Origin: Epiperipatus broadwayi
Taxonomy: Eukaryota > Onychophora > Udeonychophora > Euonychophora > Peripatidae
NCBI GenBank assembly: GCA_028023455.1
Contig: JAQFVV010000512.1
Span: 372,001 to 436,000 of the forward strand
Length of the DNA: 64,000 nt
Reading direction: 5' to 3'
The first letter of the stretch is position 1. Every line of letters begins with the position of its first letter. Both the position numbers and the translations under genes were made by a program. Below, piece after piece: positions 13,049 to 24,199 of the stretch. The notes under the pieces are model-generated. The model searched no databases. It was not told the DNA's origin and was given only the letters and a program-made list of their open reading frames with translations.

Positions 13049-13341
13049 ATAGATAAATAGATAGATAGATAGATAAATGGATAGATAGGTAGATAGATAG
13101 ATGAATGGATAGATTATATAGATAGACAGACAGACAGAGAGATAGACAGATAGATAGATAAATAAATAGGTAGATAGATAGATAGGTAGGTAGGTAGGTA
13201 GGTAGGTGGGTGGGTGGGTGGGTAGGTAGGTAGGTGGGTAGGTGGGTGGGTGGGTGGGTGGGTGGGTAGGTGGGTAGGTAGGTAGGTGGGTAGGTGGGTA
13301 GGTGGGTAGGTAGGTAGGTAGGTAGGTAGGTAGGTAGGTAA
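13049..13341. repeat. Compound (GATA)n / (GGTA)n-(GGTG)n tetranucleotide array
   Basis: The left third is GATA/GACA-type, the right two thirds GGTA interspersed with GGTG. Runs of GGTGGGTGGGTGGGT (about 13205-13222 and 13236-13267) fit the G3-N-G3-N-G3-N-G3 pattern of intramolecular G-quadruplexes. The apparent 107-aa minus-strand ORF (Thr/Tyr/Pro/Leu repeats) is a by-product of the array. Confidence 0.9.
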
Positions 13342-13697
13342 TATGTCTTCTGTTTTGGTTCACGATGCTAAATATTTACAGACAGTCTGGAAAAACAGCT
13401 ACAGAAATTTTTTGTCTTATCACACATATCATTTAAGTAATATTGTGGGTTCAATTTGAAAATTATAATTGAAATTTGTAATATTATAATTGACTTTATT
13501 AGTTTGAATTCATAAAAGATTACATTTACCTATTTAAGGATGTTTATTTAAACTTTTTTGTATTAATAATTTCAATCTGTGGTTAAGTTGCCGTCTTTAG
13601 TGTCTATATGAATAAATCGGATGAGAAACAAAGATAGGATTTCAACTTTATTGTTAAAAGGAGATTACAATAACAACATTTTGAGATTGCTGGTTGT

Positions 13698-13736
<39 letters not shown>

Positions 13737-15361
13737 ATATTAAGAAGATTATATTGAACAATTATAGAAGGAAGTGTGAGAGTAAACAATTCAATTATTT
13801 AATATAGATTATTTATTAAACAAACTGATTAATTTACTAATTCTATTGTCAGATAACTGGTTGAGAGGAAGGGAATCTCTCATTTACTGTAACAGCACTT
13901 CCTATTTAAATGAAGTGTATAATGTTATATATTTTCAAATTGTGATTGTTTTCATTATATATAAGGGGCCTAAAAATAACCAGGGTTTTGTAATAAAAAT
14001 TGTATATTTATTTTTATGTGTTGCAAATTGAAACACTTTAAAAGTATCATCTATTTAATGCAATACACTGATCTATACCAGTTTTCTACTTTTCAATGTA
14101 GTTCAGAAACATTTGCAAAGTAATGCATTTTCATACCTGTATCATTTCCCCCTCCTGTTCTAAGTATACAAAAGAAATTGAGACTTTTTTTTTTATTTGC
14201 AAGATTGAAATTTTTTTTTACAAAGTGTTATTGAGCAAATGTATCTGATAAATAAGCTGAATCATGCTGAATTTAATTAAAAATGGTTTCACACTCAAGG
14301 CTTTGAGAGATGACACTTTATGGGAGTGGATCTTGCACTGTACAAGATGTTTATATTTTACCAATCAAGTAAGTATTTCAGAACATGCAGATGAAATGCC
14401 TGACCATTACAAAGTTAGCTTGAAAGAAAAATGTAATTTGCAGCAAAAACAATCAGCATCATTTTGACTTCGGACTTCACTTGTGACACTTTATAGAGAT
14501 ATGGGTCATTTAGCATTTCAATTAAACCACTCTCGTAAACTTGTGTTTGTATGAAATCAGCTTGCTTATAATATTTTTTCCAGCATTATGACTTTCTTCA
14601 TTGTTTTCTGTAAACAAAAACAGAATTTCACATTATCAGACTTTTCAGCCGACATAAAAAAATATGCTACATGGATCCCCAATTTCACACCATGAATTTA
14701 TATGTTCAAATGAGGTAGAAGAGTCCTTGGAAATAGTATATAACAGGAGAAGTATATACTACAACAGAGACACACCAGAGAACAATTCCAGTTATTTTCG
14801 GGTCTCTCCTGGTTTATTTATATTTAAGTAATAAATGTAAAAGATAATAAATTCTTACACTAGACATAATTAAATTATATCTGTAAATATGTTAAAGTTT
14901 ACTAAGTTAATTCCACTTTCATTTTATTTTATGTAATTATATTTGATATTAAAATAATATACATGCACTATATTATAAACAAATATATTTCTTCATACTA
15001 GTTTCATATATAAAATAAGTGATTACCAGATAGTTTATATAAAAGACTGTCTCCAGAACAATTTCTGGCTTTCGATTATTAATAAGATTTGAGAATCAAA
15101 ATTGAACATAGTGCATCTAGTAATTGTCTTTAATTACATTATATTATTCATGTTAACAACTGAAAATTTAAAGCTAAAGTTTCAAATCTAAATAAATCCC
15201 TTTAAACAGTGTATAAATATGAGTGAGAGTTATCAATTTCAGTTCTTTATAAACTATGTATAAATATGTTTGCAAGTTTCCAACTTCAGTTATTTATTAG
15301 ATATAGAAACTTTTTCTCCTGACTAGAAATGTTACTAACAATATTTTTTTAACTTATGCAC
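13342..15361. other. AT-rich sequence with small microsatellites
   Basis: A (TA)n(TG)n tract at about 13698-13738. A frame at 14264-14467 is less AT-biased than its surroundings but has no motif that I recognise. The stretch 14740-14810 contains GGAGAAG...GTCTCTCC-type sequence of unknown origin. No gene supported. Confidence 0.45.
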
Positions 15362-15560
15362 TATAAAATAAAAGAGGTGATGTTATGTTATGTGATATAC
15401 TGTGGCTTCTCCTTAAACTAAGACAAGAATATCTGTGCATATATGCCCAGATAAACCTGTTAGCCACTTAATTTTCCATTCCCCACTCTAAGTTTTCCTA
15501 TATTCTGTTCCATCCCATTTCCACAACATAATCTGTGTCAACTTTCTACTATGGTGCCAT
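15362..15560 (-). pseudogene. LINE 3'-end fragment
   Basis: Strongly similar by eye to 33075-33260 in the same orientation, and to 32690-32880 in the opposite one. Shared anchors: GGCTTCTCCTTAAAC, GCCCAGATAAACCTGTTAG, CATTTCCACAACATAATCT. In the 32-kb copy this sequence follows the stop of an ORF ending in a reverse-transcriptase C-terminal zinc knuckle, so it is LINE 3' UTR. No coding part is kept here. Confidence 0.55.
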
Positions 15561-16926
15561 CTATATTAAGATTGAAATATGAAGTTTATTCCAAAGAATA
15601 GTGTATTTAAATTTCCATTATCAGACAGGTTTCTGATTTTTGCTTAATCAGGAAAGATTGAGATTTTAAATCAAAAGTAATGCAATTATATATTTAAAAA
15701 TCAGTTTTATCTTTTTTATTATTATTCTATATAAAATCAGAAATCCAAAATCCTAAGAGTACGACCATAGGCAATCTTCTAGAACATATGTATTAAGTTA
15801 CATTAGAGAATATATGTAAAAGAGGCTAATTTTTTTTTAAAAAAAATAGTCCATTAAAATCATAAGAAAAAAGTGTAAAAGTTATATAGGATGTAAGTAA
15901 AATAAATAAGAGTAAAATCTAATAATAGAGATAGAATTGAAATAAAATAAAAATTATTAATAAAGGAATAAAATATGTATATAATGATAAAACAAGGATA
16001 TAGAAGAATTATTAAAAAATAATAAAAAAGTAATAAAAGAGATTAAGGTAATGAAAATAAAAAGTGAAATAGAAATGTATAATGATATAAAAGAATAAAA
16101 GTAGAATGATAGATAAATAGAAGTAAAAATAAATTAGAATGAAAAAATTAATAAATAAGTATAAATGAAAAGGTATAAAGGTAAAATTAGTTAAAATAAG
16201 ATGTAATTAGAAATATTTGTATAAAATATGTATATAGATATGTATATAAAACAATGGTTATGTGATTATTTGATTATATATTTATATGTTGTTGCTCTGA
16301 TGAAGACTGCAGGGCAATCGGAATTATAAAAAAAATAAAACAGGAATTATATAAAAATTGCATTAAAGTGTATATGAGGAGAGTATGTAGAAAAGTTTGA
16401 TATATAAGAACATATAAAGAATGATGCAAAGAAAGTAAAAATGAGAAGATAAGAATAATAACATGTGTATAAATAGAGAGTAAAAAAAAAAAAAAAACAT
16501 TTCAGTTGTCTAATTCTTTTTGACTCGATGATTCTGAGAATCAGAACTTTACAGAGTATTCTAATGTTGCTACTGGGTTTTCATTTGTCACTAAAAACTG
16601 AAGATAAAATAAGAATTGATTTATTAGTTCAAAGAAACACCTGAAAATATCAGTAGTAAACAACGACATCTATAGAGAAAAACTGCAGATGAATTTACAA
16701 AAGCCTAGATAGTTTTGGAATATTAGATTCTTTGATCTTAGGCATGTAAAACACATAAATTTCTCTTTGAATGTTATTAAAATTAGCATTTTTGTAGTTT
16801 ATTTAAATATACATAATTATTTTTACAAAGTATTAGTATAGAAATTATTAATATTATATATAAATAGTATTTTATAATTAAAATTTTTATTTAGTTTGCC
16901 CTAAAAATGTTTTTTCAACCACAATT

Positions 16927-16929
<3 letters not shown>
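15561..16929. other. Purine-biased AT-rich sequence
   Basis: From about 15880 to 16490 the plus strand is dominated by A and G with AATAAAAG-like words, suggesting decayed low-complexity sequence. No ORF or transposon end was recognised apart from the separately listed ribozyme-like motif. Confidence 0.45.
16290..16330 (+). ncRNA. Possible decayed hammerhead-like motif
   Basis: CTGATGA (16297-16303) is followed by GACTGC-AGG-GCAATC (five of six pairs) and GGAAT where a hammerhead would have GAAA. No convincing stem I or stem III. It may be the remnant of a Penelope-type terminal region or a chance match. Confidence 0.25.
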
Positions 16930-16993
<64 letters not shown>

Positions 16994-17020
16994 AAAATAT
17001 GTGTGTGTGGGGGGGGGGGG
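16930..17020. repeat. (TA)n, (GT)n and G12 run
   Basis: TA dinucleotides (16930-16989), then a short GT run passing into twelve consecutive Gs at 17009-17020. Confidence 0.9.
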
Positions 17021-17831
17021 TCAGAACTTAATTAAGTTGGGATTGACATAAATAAATTCTGAACTGCCAAAATTTTTATTTGAAGATATATAAATATAAA
17101 AAAAACAATTGTGATTTTTTTTTAGTGCAAAGTAGACTTAATTAATTTTTGAACCCTACCCGCTCCAACTTTTATTTCAGTTAAATATAAAAACCGCAAT
17201 TTTGGTTAAAGAAATTATTATTTTTAGTGCAAAGTAAATCAAAGTATAGATTATAAAGCATTAAGGCTGTAATCAAATATTTGTTTTTATTTTAATTTTA
17301 AATGATAGTAAAATAATTTTAAGGTTGAAAGTAAAATTATAAGAAACATATCAACCTTGTATACACTGTACATTTGTTTATCCCTTTACTGCTCTGTATT
17401 TAGCAAACTGATTTATAAAAAATATATATACCAAATTTGAACAAATTATATTGATTCTTAATATGTTAAATCTTGATTTTAATTTTTTTTTCTAACTTCA
17501 ATAAAAGTATTTAATTGAAACAAACCATCTAACAAAAAATATATTTAGCACTCACTCAGATGGATTATTGAACAGATTACAATTTTTAAACTATGTATTT
17601 AAACCCGATAATAAAACACATGAAATTACACTTCTTCACTCTTTTTTATTTAAGAAACTCATTAACCTAACTAAAGTAATTTAATGTCATCTTGCATTGA
17701 TCATGTTTTATATCAAATTTATCAAACTTCAACAAATTTCTATTGTTTATAAAGATATTAAACAATAATATTAAATTTATTTTCTAAGTTAAATAAAAAT
17801 ATTTACTAACAGAGATTGTAACTTAATTAAA

Positions 17832-17834
<3 letters not shown>
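17021..17834. other. AT-rich sequence, no gene seen
   Basis: Contains a loose internal repetition (TTTTTTTAGTGCAAAGTAGA near 17115 and ATTTTTAGTGCAAAGTAAA near 17220). Nothing codable. Confidence 0.45.

Positions 17835-17927
<93 letters not shown>
17835..17927. repeat. (TA)n microsatellite
   Basis: About 46 uninterrupted TA units. Confidence 0.95.
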
Positions 17928-17929
<2 letters not shown>

Positions 17930-17967
17930 GTTTAAAGCTAAATGGGTTTGTAAGTAATCATTAAAAA

Positions 17968-18113
17968 AACAGTCAACACTTAGACAATCCCAATATCAAT
18001 AACATTGAACAATCTCAAACTGTTACCAAAGCGACATCCAAAGAAAATTGTTCTGATAACAGTTTGTGAGATTGTTGATTGATATTAATATTGGAATTGT
18101 ATAAGTGTATATT
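17968..18113. repeat. Imperfect inverted repeat
   Basis: Left arm ACACTTAGACAATCCCAATA... and AACAATCTCAAACTGTTA pair with right arm TAACAGTTTGTGAGATTGTT and ...GGAATTGTATAAGTGT around a loop of about 30 nt. It sits directly upstream of a Penelope-like pseudogene. Penelope-like elements often carry inverted terminal copies, so it may be part of that element. Confidence 0.6.
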
Positions 18114-18363
18114 ATTATAAAATTTCTTAGGAATTAAATATTTTAGACGACTTAAAATGGGTTAAAACAGATGAAAAGTTAATGTGTGTTCAGCTTCTTC
18201 ATCTTAACATAACTAGAAATAGATATAAGCTAGATTACTGTATAACCATTAAACTAATAGCAAAAAGAGATTACATTCTATATAAATCAAGAGTGTCAAA
18301 GTTAAATAAAATAGCAGGTTTACAGTCCTTTTTATTTCGAAATAATAATCTTTGTAAGTATTC

Positions 18364-19015
18364 GTGGATAAAGGCAAAAATATTCAAATGTATTTGAATA
18401 AATTGTTGAACGTTGGCTATGATGACAATCTTATATACAATACTATTATAAATTTTAATAGGAAATATAAAAATAAAAATAGGAAAAATAAGGTTGATTC
18501 TATTGCTAATAAAAAATATAGATATCAATACCATGTATTTCAAATGAACAAGTAAATTTTATAAGGAAAATTTATAAAGATATATTTGATATTACATTTT
18601 TTGCACCTCCTGCATTAAATAAATTAATAAATAATTCAAAACCTAAAACCTGTTTTAAATAAAAATTGCATCATTTATAAATGGAATGTAAGTGTGGTAG
18701 TGTATATATAGGGGATCCAGATGTACATTGGAAAAAAGAACTAAAGAACATTTGCTTATTATTAAGAAAGGTGAAAAAATAAACCAAAATTGTAATGGAA
18801 ATGATAATGTTTCAGCATTGGTTTTTATGACTGTAACATATTATGTATATATGGTTTTAATTTGAATTATAATAATGTCAACATATTGCAATCAGATAGA
18901 AACAATAATAAAAGGTAAAGAAAGAAAGCCATGTTAATATATAAATATAAGCAAGACTTAATTAACAGGCAGGGAGCAAATAGAAAGATCACTGAATTGT
19001 GGATAAGTTAGCCCT
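18364..19015 (+). pseudogene. Penelope-like element, C-terminal RT tail and GIY-YIG endonuclease, broken
   Basis: Translated in pieces, the plus strand gives the end of a Penelope-like polyprotein. First comes a stretch with YLNKLLNVGYDD, like the segment that follows the RT domain; then in another frame FFAPPALNKL, typical of the linker; then CKCGSVYIGDP, the start of a GIY-YIG nuclease; then after a frame change CTLEKRTKEHLLIIKKGE, the conserved arginine/EH helix; and finally INRQGANRKITELW, the usual C-terminal ending. Several frameshifts and stops separate these. The element would have encoded a reverse transcriptase fused to a nicking endonuclease. The upstream ORF 18182-18397 may be more of the same protein but I could not match it. 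(TA)n and an inverted repeat lie just upstream. Confidence 0.65.
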
Positions 19016-19242
19016 CGAAAGTGTTAGTTGACAAAGACTATGGAAATAGTCAAAGCCCTCTTAAGGCAATAAAACTTTTTTTTTAAATTTATGCTTTACA
19101 TATATTTTGATTACTGCATTTATTAATATCCATTTACAAGATTATGTATAAAACTTTGAAGAAAATATAACTTTATAAAGCAGTAAAAAAATGTGTCCCA
19201 AGCAGATTTGCTGACCAACAACTTACTTAAATATATATATAC

Positions 19243-20851
19243 TGTACCGGATCGCTCCGCTGAAATCACTTACTTACACATATATAAGTTTTGGCTGGTT
19301 TCAAACTTCTCAATAATACATTTAAAATTTTGTTTACTTATAAATGTTACATGAACTAACCGGCACGTTCAAGCAAAGTGGGAAATATTATTGATAGCTT
19401 TAACTATCAATAATGGCCCACATCGGCTGCTAGATTCAAACCCCTACTATCCAAACACTTTATTTGTTTCAGAGTAAACTCTGGGTGCCAGTTAGTCTCA
19501 GACTAATGTATTTGGTCAGTAGGCCCATAATCCAGCGCTCGAAATGATCCCAAAACTAGCCCAGTCTAATTTTAATCAATAATAAAATATAGGAAAAAGA
19601 ATTGGTCAAAGGAGATGAATAAAAAGAAATTGATAAAAAGAATTGACCGACAAATAAAGTTTAATTTTAAAGACAATTTATTAACTAACATTAATTTACT
19701 AAATTTAAACATCTTTGTAATTTTTTAATTAATATAACACACGCACATTTTAAATTAACACATTATAATATGTATCTTATGAAAAGCATAAATAATATTT
19801 GACATCAATAAATTATTTCACATTTACAAACACGCACATCAATAGTTCATTTTATGCATGCTTAAGAGTTACAATTACTTGTCTCTGTAGGATTTACAAA
19901 TTATAGCGGTGGCTACTCTATATATAAATATGAGAATAATAAAATGTTTTACCTAGGATTTTTGGAACATTGATATTGCTTGTTGTTGGATGCTTCTGAT
20001 GGAGTATATCTAACCGGTTAGATCTGATGTTTCTTGAGGAGATTTGATACTAATATGTTGGTTTTATTCTTGGAGACAGTTGAACATTTGACGGAGGATT
20101 TCTGAGTTGTTATGCAGACATTAGTTCACAGGCAGTTTTTGATGATGTTGTTGGACTAAAGGGCTGAAGCAAGAGCATATATTCCCATAAGCCACTCAGC
20201 AACGCATTTCTGTTTCTGGATACATAATATAAACTGCACTATTATCTGAACTGAAACAAGACTGACACTAAAAACTAGGCTGACAACTGATTTCCGATAA
20301 AAATCTGGCTATTTATATATGCAAAATGTTTTTGTTTTAATATTCTCTGGCAAATATGTGTTGTCAAAATTCCTAATCCTTTGACAACGTGTTTTTGAAG
20401 ATTGTTTAATTAGTAGTAGCTTTCATAAACTTGTTTTTATATCTTTGATTAGTAGCTCACCACTGTGTTTTTAAATACATTTCATTTCAATATTTATTTT
20501 CATGTGTTTTTCGATATGATTCTAACACGCATTTATTATATCTCTTATTAACAAGCTTACATTGATTTTTATTTACCATCGCACATATATACGCATTTAT
20601 TCTAATAAACTGGAATGAAAAAAGATTTATATTTTTTTAAACTTTAAATTATTTATTTTTATGAATACTAATTAAGAAAAACTTTACTTCCTTTTATAAA
20701 ACTTTTAGTTTAACTTTAAGAAAAACCCCTTCCCACTTTTAATCAATTATTTTCCAACTTTTATTTCAAACTCTTTTACAAAAGATTTTAATATTTTTTT
20801 TTTTTTAGACAAAATTATTTTATATACATGTGCCAATTTGGCCTTGGCACA
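19243..20851 (-). repeat. 3' LTR of the LTR retrotransposon
   Basis: 1609 bp. Ends are TGTAC...GGCACA on the plus strand. The right 23 bp (20829-20851) form a hairpin with arms TGTGCCAA and TTGGCACA, so the LTR as transcribed begins with this hairpin, closely followed by TATATAAAA, a possible TATA box. An internal perfect 11-bp hairpin (ATTATTGATAG / CTATCAATAAT) lies near 19389-19416. Confidence 0.85.
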
Positions 20852-20872
20852 TTACACCCCTCCCCCTCCGTT
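20852..20872 (-). other. Polypurine tract
   Basis: On the minus strand CGGAGGGGGAGGGGTGTAA runs up to the start of the 3' LTR. It is the priming site for plus-strand DNA synthesis and is exceptional in this AT-rich context. Confidence 0.75.
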
Positions 20873-22399
20873 TTAGACTAAAATGCATCATTTTTGACCA
20901 TTTTATCTCTTGCAACTTTAATTCTTGATTCTAAATATTCATTTATTTTCTAAGTTTGCTTTTCTTAATGATTTCACTTTACATACCAAGGGCAATCTGT
21001 TTTGACTATCCTATCCTTCTATCTATGCTGAATACATTGCTCACAATGATCTAAATCATGGATAATGACCACCAGGACAAACTAATTTTGTGGCACAGGG
21101 ATCTTTTGGAAACGATGCGGAAGCAGATTCGCTGACTTAAACCGACTTACACATATAAAAACGAAGCTTCATTTGCTGGGTTTCTACCAGACTTGGAAAA
21201 AGAAAGGGTCACTGCAAAATGGCAGGAATTTTCAACTGTCCATTTTCGACTCACGCTTTGGAAAGAGGAAATGATCCCTGATAAGTCCGTTACAGGTACT
21301 AAAATTTATCCAGTCAGCAGCTTTAAATTTATCCTTAACTAAACTTATTTCTATACTACCCTCATTCTCTTTTGCTATAGATAAATTCCTACACATGTGT
21401 ATACGTGCAGCACAATTCTACACTTACTAATATTCTAAATATCAAGTTACTACTGGACTTGCATACAGGGAATCTATAATAAATAAATCCCTTCTTTCAC
21501 GCATCATGAGGTGCAGCAGTGCCAAGAAAATAACCTAAAAGGATATCAGGATAAATACATTTCAGATACGCATCATGAGGTATTATATTTACTGAATATT
21601 ACCAGTGCATGTACGCATATATACACATGTATACTTATACACACTTAATACACTTAGATTGACTTTATATTTTATTATTAATCTTACAACCTTATTTTTA
21701 AATTCACATGAACAATATCTTGCACTATTTATTTATATTACAATATTATTTATAACCCTTACAAAACATTATTTAAAATATTTATTTACACTAATCTTAT
21801 AATATTATCTTTAAACCATTATGAACATTTTAAATATTAGTTTTACGATACTATTTTTAAACCATTATTTTAACTTCCTTATTTACGTGCTTATATTCAA
21901 AAAAACTATTTTATTTTGTTGCTCTTTATTATTATACAAAGATTTTATTGGACTTGATTACTTTAAACCCTTTATTTATTTCCTTTTATTAACCTACATA
22001 TATTCAAAACTATTTTATTTTACTACGATTCATTATTACACTGATATTTTTTTTTGATTTGACTTTAAATCATTTATTTACTTTCTTTTATTACCATGTG
22101 TGTATTCCAAAAAAAAAAAATCTATTAGTTTATTACGAGTCATTCTTTATTATTATTTACTTCAGATATATTATGCTTATGTATTTAATTTGATTTTATT
22201 AATTTTATTTTAACTATTTGACCTACTTATTTATTTACAAACATTTTTCTTAATTAATATGTGTGTGGAAAGAAAACAAAATCTTTTATTTTACGAAGCC
22301 TCCGTTATTATTATCACTTAAACAATCCATCATTTTAAATAGCAAAATTCTAATTCAGACTTTTCACCTATGTCAAAATAATTATATTAAACTCATAGT
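20873..22399 (-). other. Internal region of the LTR element without pol
   Basis: The stretch where pol would normally lie has no recognisable RT, RNase H or integrase motif in any frame. 21117-21160 (GCAGATTCGCTGACTTAAAC...) resembles the sequence around the outer edge of the LTR (19201-19290), perhaps an older rearrangement. The rest is AT-rich, with only shadow ORFs at 21605-22457. Confidence 0.55.
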
Positions 22400-23829
22400 C
22401 CATTTCCAGTTCTTATTGTTTCTTTTGTTTATTTTATTATTCCACCTGATTAACTGACAATTATGCTCAGTCAGGTGGCTCCTGTTTAGGTACAATCTGA
22501 TCATTATACTGATCTATTTTCTTATATTGATCTATAGGCTCCCGAACCAAATTTTCGCAATCCACTCAAGTCAGAAATTCTATCATTTCTTCCACTGTCC
22601 AACCATTGCTACTTAGCATCATTTGATGCACAGGCAGTGGCATGTTGTGTCGTATTGTCCTTATGATTTGGTCATCCGACAACGGAAACACCATTAAAGC
22701 CTTGAGTTTTGTCACCTGTTTTAAAAAAAATTGCATGAGAGTTTCTCCATGGATGCTGGAATATCTTTCTTTAGATACCTTACAGAGTATACCATCCCAT
22801 CACACTTCACTCCAAAAGGTTCTTAAGATGGCATGCCTATTCCTCAAATGTTCATGGTTTAGCATACTGGGTATGCCACCAATCCAAGGCTGTTCCTTGA
22901 AGGTGAGTGCTAGCAAGTGTAAATTTATCCCCTTCTTGCTACTCTTGTATTTGAAACAAAGCAGTTAGGTTCTCCAAATGTTTTAATGGACTCTCTCCTG
23001 CTTCGGCCTTCAATGTCACGATACTAAATTTTTCCTCCAAGAACCTCTTGGTCAGTACCTCTGGCTTAGTCTCCCTATCATAACTCTTATATTTAGACTC
23101 CATTTGGTCTATCTTATACTCTAAACCCTTTGTTATATCTATACATATTTCTTTTACATCCGACTTCAAACTATCACCATTTTCTGCTATGTCAAAAGAT
23201 GCCCTTGCTATTTTTTCTGCTGCTTTGTCAATTCTACATTCTACTTTACTCTGACTGCCTTCATTTTTTAACAAACTTAATTCTTCCTGCATTATTCTAG
23301 CTACACTTCTCCATTCCCAGCATGTCTCTTCTTTCTATATTATTTTCATTTTTAAATTATTATACCTAATGCTACCTTGCTCTAATTCAGCTCTCACTTC
23401 CTTTATGCTTTCTTCTACTATCACTATTTCCTGACTTTCTTTGTTCAAATCTTTCACTACAGATTCTATGGCTATATGATTTGTTTCTACTTCCTCTATT
23501 ATTTCACCCCTCATTTCATTCATTTTTCTAATTTTCACTCCGAGTTCATTAATTTCTCCTTTAACCTGACTAATTTCTTCCTTCAATTCTGCTTTGAGTT
23601 CTAACTGGCTTTATTTAAATTTCTGACACAATTCTTCTTTGAGGTCTTGCTGACTTTATTCAAATTTCTGACACAATTCTTGTTGACTTTGTTTAAATTC
23701 TTGCATCATATTCAACATCATTTTCATCATCATTCACATCTCAGATACTTCTTCTTTCTCTTTTTCCACTAACTGTGGATTTTTAAAATATATTGGGCTG
23801 TCTACCAGCTCCATTTTTTTATTCATAGT
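22400..23829 (-). pseudogene. Gag-like gene with multiple in-frame stops
   Basis: A single minus-strand reading frame runs from an ATG near 23829 for about 1.4 kb with no frameshift that I can see, but with at least ten stop codons. The first 350 or so codons are rich in Glu, Lys and Gln with heptad-like spacing (coiled coil) and contain a short repeat around QSQQ/LCQKF. They are followed by a capsid-like segment with LKHLENLTALFQIQE and then GTALDWWHTQ, which fits the conserved region of retrotransposon gag capsids. The protein would have packaged the element RNA in a virus-like particle. Many stops replace what would be CAA, CAG or TGG codons. The two longest open pieces are 23335-23586 and 22939-23292. 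Confidence 0.7.
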
Positions 23830-24199
23830 TACGCTATTAAATTATTGTTTTGCATTAACAAATCAAAAATTATTATTGTTTAATTATATTTCTTACTAAA
23901 ATAGAAATATACATTGACTCCACCCCCTTGTCCATTTTTCTCTACCCGATCCTAATGCTTTAACTCCACCCAAACTTCCAACTGTCAGATTTAAAAGAAT
24001 GATTTATCTTAACCAATGTAAATAGTATAAATCTCTTTTCATTTAAAGAAAAACAAGTTTTCAGTCAATTCTTTTTTTTAAATTAAATCACTTTAAGTAC
24101 ATAATTTTGCTTTTCTATAAAAAATTTCCAAACAAGAAACACAGTATTTAATTACTATTGTTTCTTAGGTCCAGCCCCAACCATTGGGAAAGCCATTTA

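Noticed and set aside
14264-14467. Possible host exon (67 codons)
   Set aside because: No recognisable domain, no clear splice sites, composition not convincingly different from chance frames.
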